DNA of 64,000 nt. It comes from Candidatus Gastranaerophilales bacterium. Lineage in GTDB: Bacteria > Cyanobacteriota > Vampirovibrionia > Gastranaerophilales > Gastranaerophilaceae. Made by a program: the position numbers and the translations under genes. Numbering within the stretch: position 1 is the stretch's first letter; every line of letters starts with the position of its first letter. The notes below the pieces were generated by a model, which saw nothing but the letters and a program-made list of their open reading frames with translations, searched no databases and was not told the DNA's origin. Below are positions 62,872-64,000 of the stretch, in pieces. The stretch spans positions 1 through 64,000 of the forward strand of contig CALUQG010000009.1 of assembly GCA_944322855.1 (NCBI GenBank), given 5' to 3'.

Positions 62872-64000
62872 CTATATTCTGTCAAAGCCTGTATATTTTT
62901 GAAGAACTTCAGGAATAAGGATAGTTCCGTCTTCTTGCTGGAAGTTTTCAACAATAGCTGCAAAAGTTCTTCCTACAGCCAGCCCGGAACCGTTCATTGT
63001 ATAACAATAGTTAACTTTTCCTGTTTCTTTGCTTCTGTATTTCAAACCTGCACGACGGGCTTGGAAATCGCCAAAGACTGAACAGCTAGAAATCTCTTTA
63101 TAATCATTGTATGAAGGCATCCATACTTCAAGATCATAGCATTTTCTTGCAGAAAATCCTATATCACCTGTACTTAGTTCTACCCTTCTATATGGAAGAT
63201 TGAGCATTTCCAACATTTCTTCTGCATCTCGTGTAAGTTTTTCATGTTCTTCCGGTGCTTGTTCCGGGGTTGTCAATTTAACAAGTTCAACTTTGTTAAA
63301 CTGATGCACTCTAATCAAGCCCCTGGTATCTTTACCTGCAGAGCCTGCTTCTCTTCTGAAACAAGGTGTATAAGCCGTCATACATTTTGGCAGGTCATCT
63401 TCTGAAAGTATTTCGTTACAATAAATATTTGTAACCGGTACCTCTGCAGTAGGAATGAGGTACAAATCTTCATCAACACACTTATACATATCTTCTTTAA
63501 ACTTTGGCAGCTGTCCTGTACCTGTCATAGCAGCGCCGTTCACAAGGACAGGAGGCAAAATTTCTTCATAGCCATGTTTTGTTGTATGAACATCAAGGAA
63601 AAAGTTAATAATAGCTCTTTCGAGTCGAGCCCCTTTTCCTTTGTAAATGTAAAATCTGGATTGAGAAATCTTTACCCCTCTTTCAAAATCAACGAGATTT
63701 TTTTCCACAGTCAAATCCCAGTGCGGTTTCTGTTCGAAAGACGGTTTTACCACTTCTCCTACAACTTTTTTAACAACATTAAAAGAATCATCAGCACCGA
63801 TTGGTGAGGTTTCGCAAGGCATATTAGGAATACTCAAAAGCAGATTTTTCTGTTTTTCATTGAGTTCAAGCTCTTTTTCTTCAAGTTGTTTTATTTCGTC
63901 GCCGAGTTTTCTTACTTCTTCTTGAATAGCATCGGTATTTTCACCATTTTTTTTCATCATACCGATTTTTTGAGACTCCGATTTTCTCTTTGCTCTCAAT
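62872..64000 (-). CDS. serS: Seryl-tRNA synthetase (5' end beyond window)
   Basis: At least 375 residues; the N-terminal 50 or so, the first arm of the tRNA-binding coiled coil, lie outside. The ATG at the edge is internal, since its context LRAKRKSESQKIG is the middle of the coiled coil. Class II motifs are PCFRREAGSAGKDTRGLIRVH (motif 2) and GSGLAVGRTFAAIVEN (motif 3); VHTTKHGYEEILPPVLVN is motif 1. It charges tRNA-Ser and leads a unit with tmk. Confidence 0.95.
   Translation of the reverse strand, partial: LRAKRKSESQKIGMMKKNGENTDAIQEEVRKLGDEIKQLEEKELELNEKQKNLLLSIPNMPCETSPIGADDSFNVVKKVVGEVVKPSFEQKPHWDLTVEKNLVDFERGVKISQSRFYIYKGKGARLERAIINFFLDVHTTKHGYEEILPPVLVNGAAMTGTGQLPKFKEDMYKCVDEDLYLIPTAEVPVTNIYCNEILSEDDLPKCMTAYTPCFRREAGSAGKDTRGLIRVHQFNKVELVKLTTPEQAPEEHEKLTRDAEEMLEMLNLPYRRVELSTGDIGFSARKCYDLEVWMPSYNDYKEISSCSVFGDFQARRAGLKYRSKETGKVNYCYTMNGSGLAVGRTFAAIVENFQQEDGTILIPEVLQKYTGFDRI

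Noticed and set aside
63900-63999. serS starting at the ATG at the right edge
   Set aside because: The sequence there matches the middle of the SerRS coiled-coil arm, so the true start is outside the window.

Overview
The window looks like one contig of a low-GC, Gram-negative-type, flagellated bacterium. The best guess is a gut-type non-photosynthetic relative of Cyanobacteria (Vampirovibrionia / 'Melainabacteria', Gastranaerophilales-like). This is inferred from an Omp85 with three POTRA domains, a TonB/ExbB/ExbD motor with twin ExbDs, a RecG with a long N-terminal extension as in cyanobacteria, AT-rich housekeeping genes, flagellar genes (FliD family, FliS, a FliT/FlgN-like chaperone, a Maf-type flagellin glycosylation factor) and many short proteins that match no family I recognise. 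No 16S rRNA or tRNA gene is visible, so the taxonomy is not proven.

Layout. 1-19,529 (minus) is a single uninterrupted reading frame of at least 6,509 codons that runs off the left edge. Its two ends are recognisable as the N- and C-terminal domains of the flagellar filament cap FliD. Between them lie about 26 Flagellin_IN-type repeats and nine large GLUG-type adhesin modules. This giant flagellar cap with built-in adhesin modules is the most remarkable object in the window. 19.8-27.5 kb (plus) is an envelope block: Omp85, a glycine-zipper exported protein, TonB, ExbB, two ExbDs and a large TPR protein. 27.5-32.8 kb holds a YkgJ-type cysteine cluster protein, an EF-hand helical-repeat protein, small unknown proteins and 5-formyl-THF cyclo-ligase. 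32.9-41.5 kb (plus) has cobalamin adenosyltransferase, unknown proteins, then a tight run fliS - FliT-like - CDF transporter - class III cyclase - recG. 41.5-49 kb has a P-loop kinase, rpiB, a receiver-STAS-like protein, a (zinc-ribbon/QGGY protein)-rimM-trmD operon, dtd and maf. 49-59.7 kb has TPR and coiled-coil proteins, rlmN, gltD, a methyl-THF methyltransferase-like protein with metF, a Xer recombinase, recN and nadK. 59.7-61.9 kb is an AT-rich island with a calpain-like cysteine protease bracketed by copies of a 10-bp palindrome and followed by a strong terminator. The right end has a small winged-helix protein, tmk and the 3' part of serS.

How the genes fit together. The flagellar parts are scattered (cap at 0-19.5 kb, chaperones at 36-37 kb, flagellin glycosylation at 47-49 kb) but form one theme: a glycosylated flagellum with an enormous, probably adhesive tip. 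The Omp85 and TonB/ExbBD genes point to a true outer membrane. CobO, the methyl-THF methyltransferase-like protein, MetF and the folate cyclo-ligase form a folate/cobalamin one-carbon theme spread over three loci. Domain assignments were made by eye from motifs; no database search was run.
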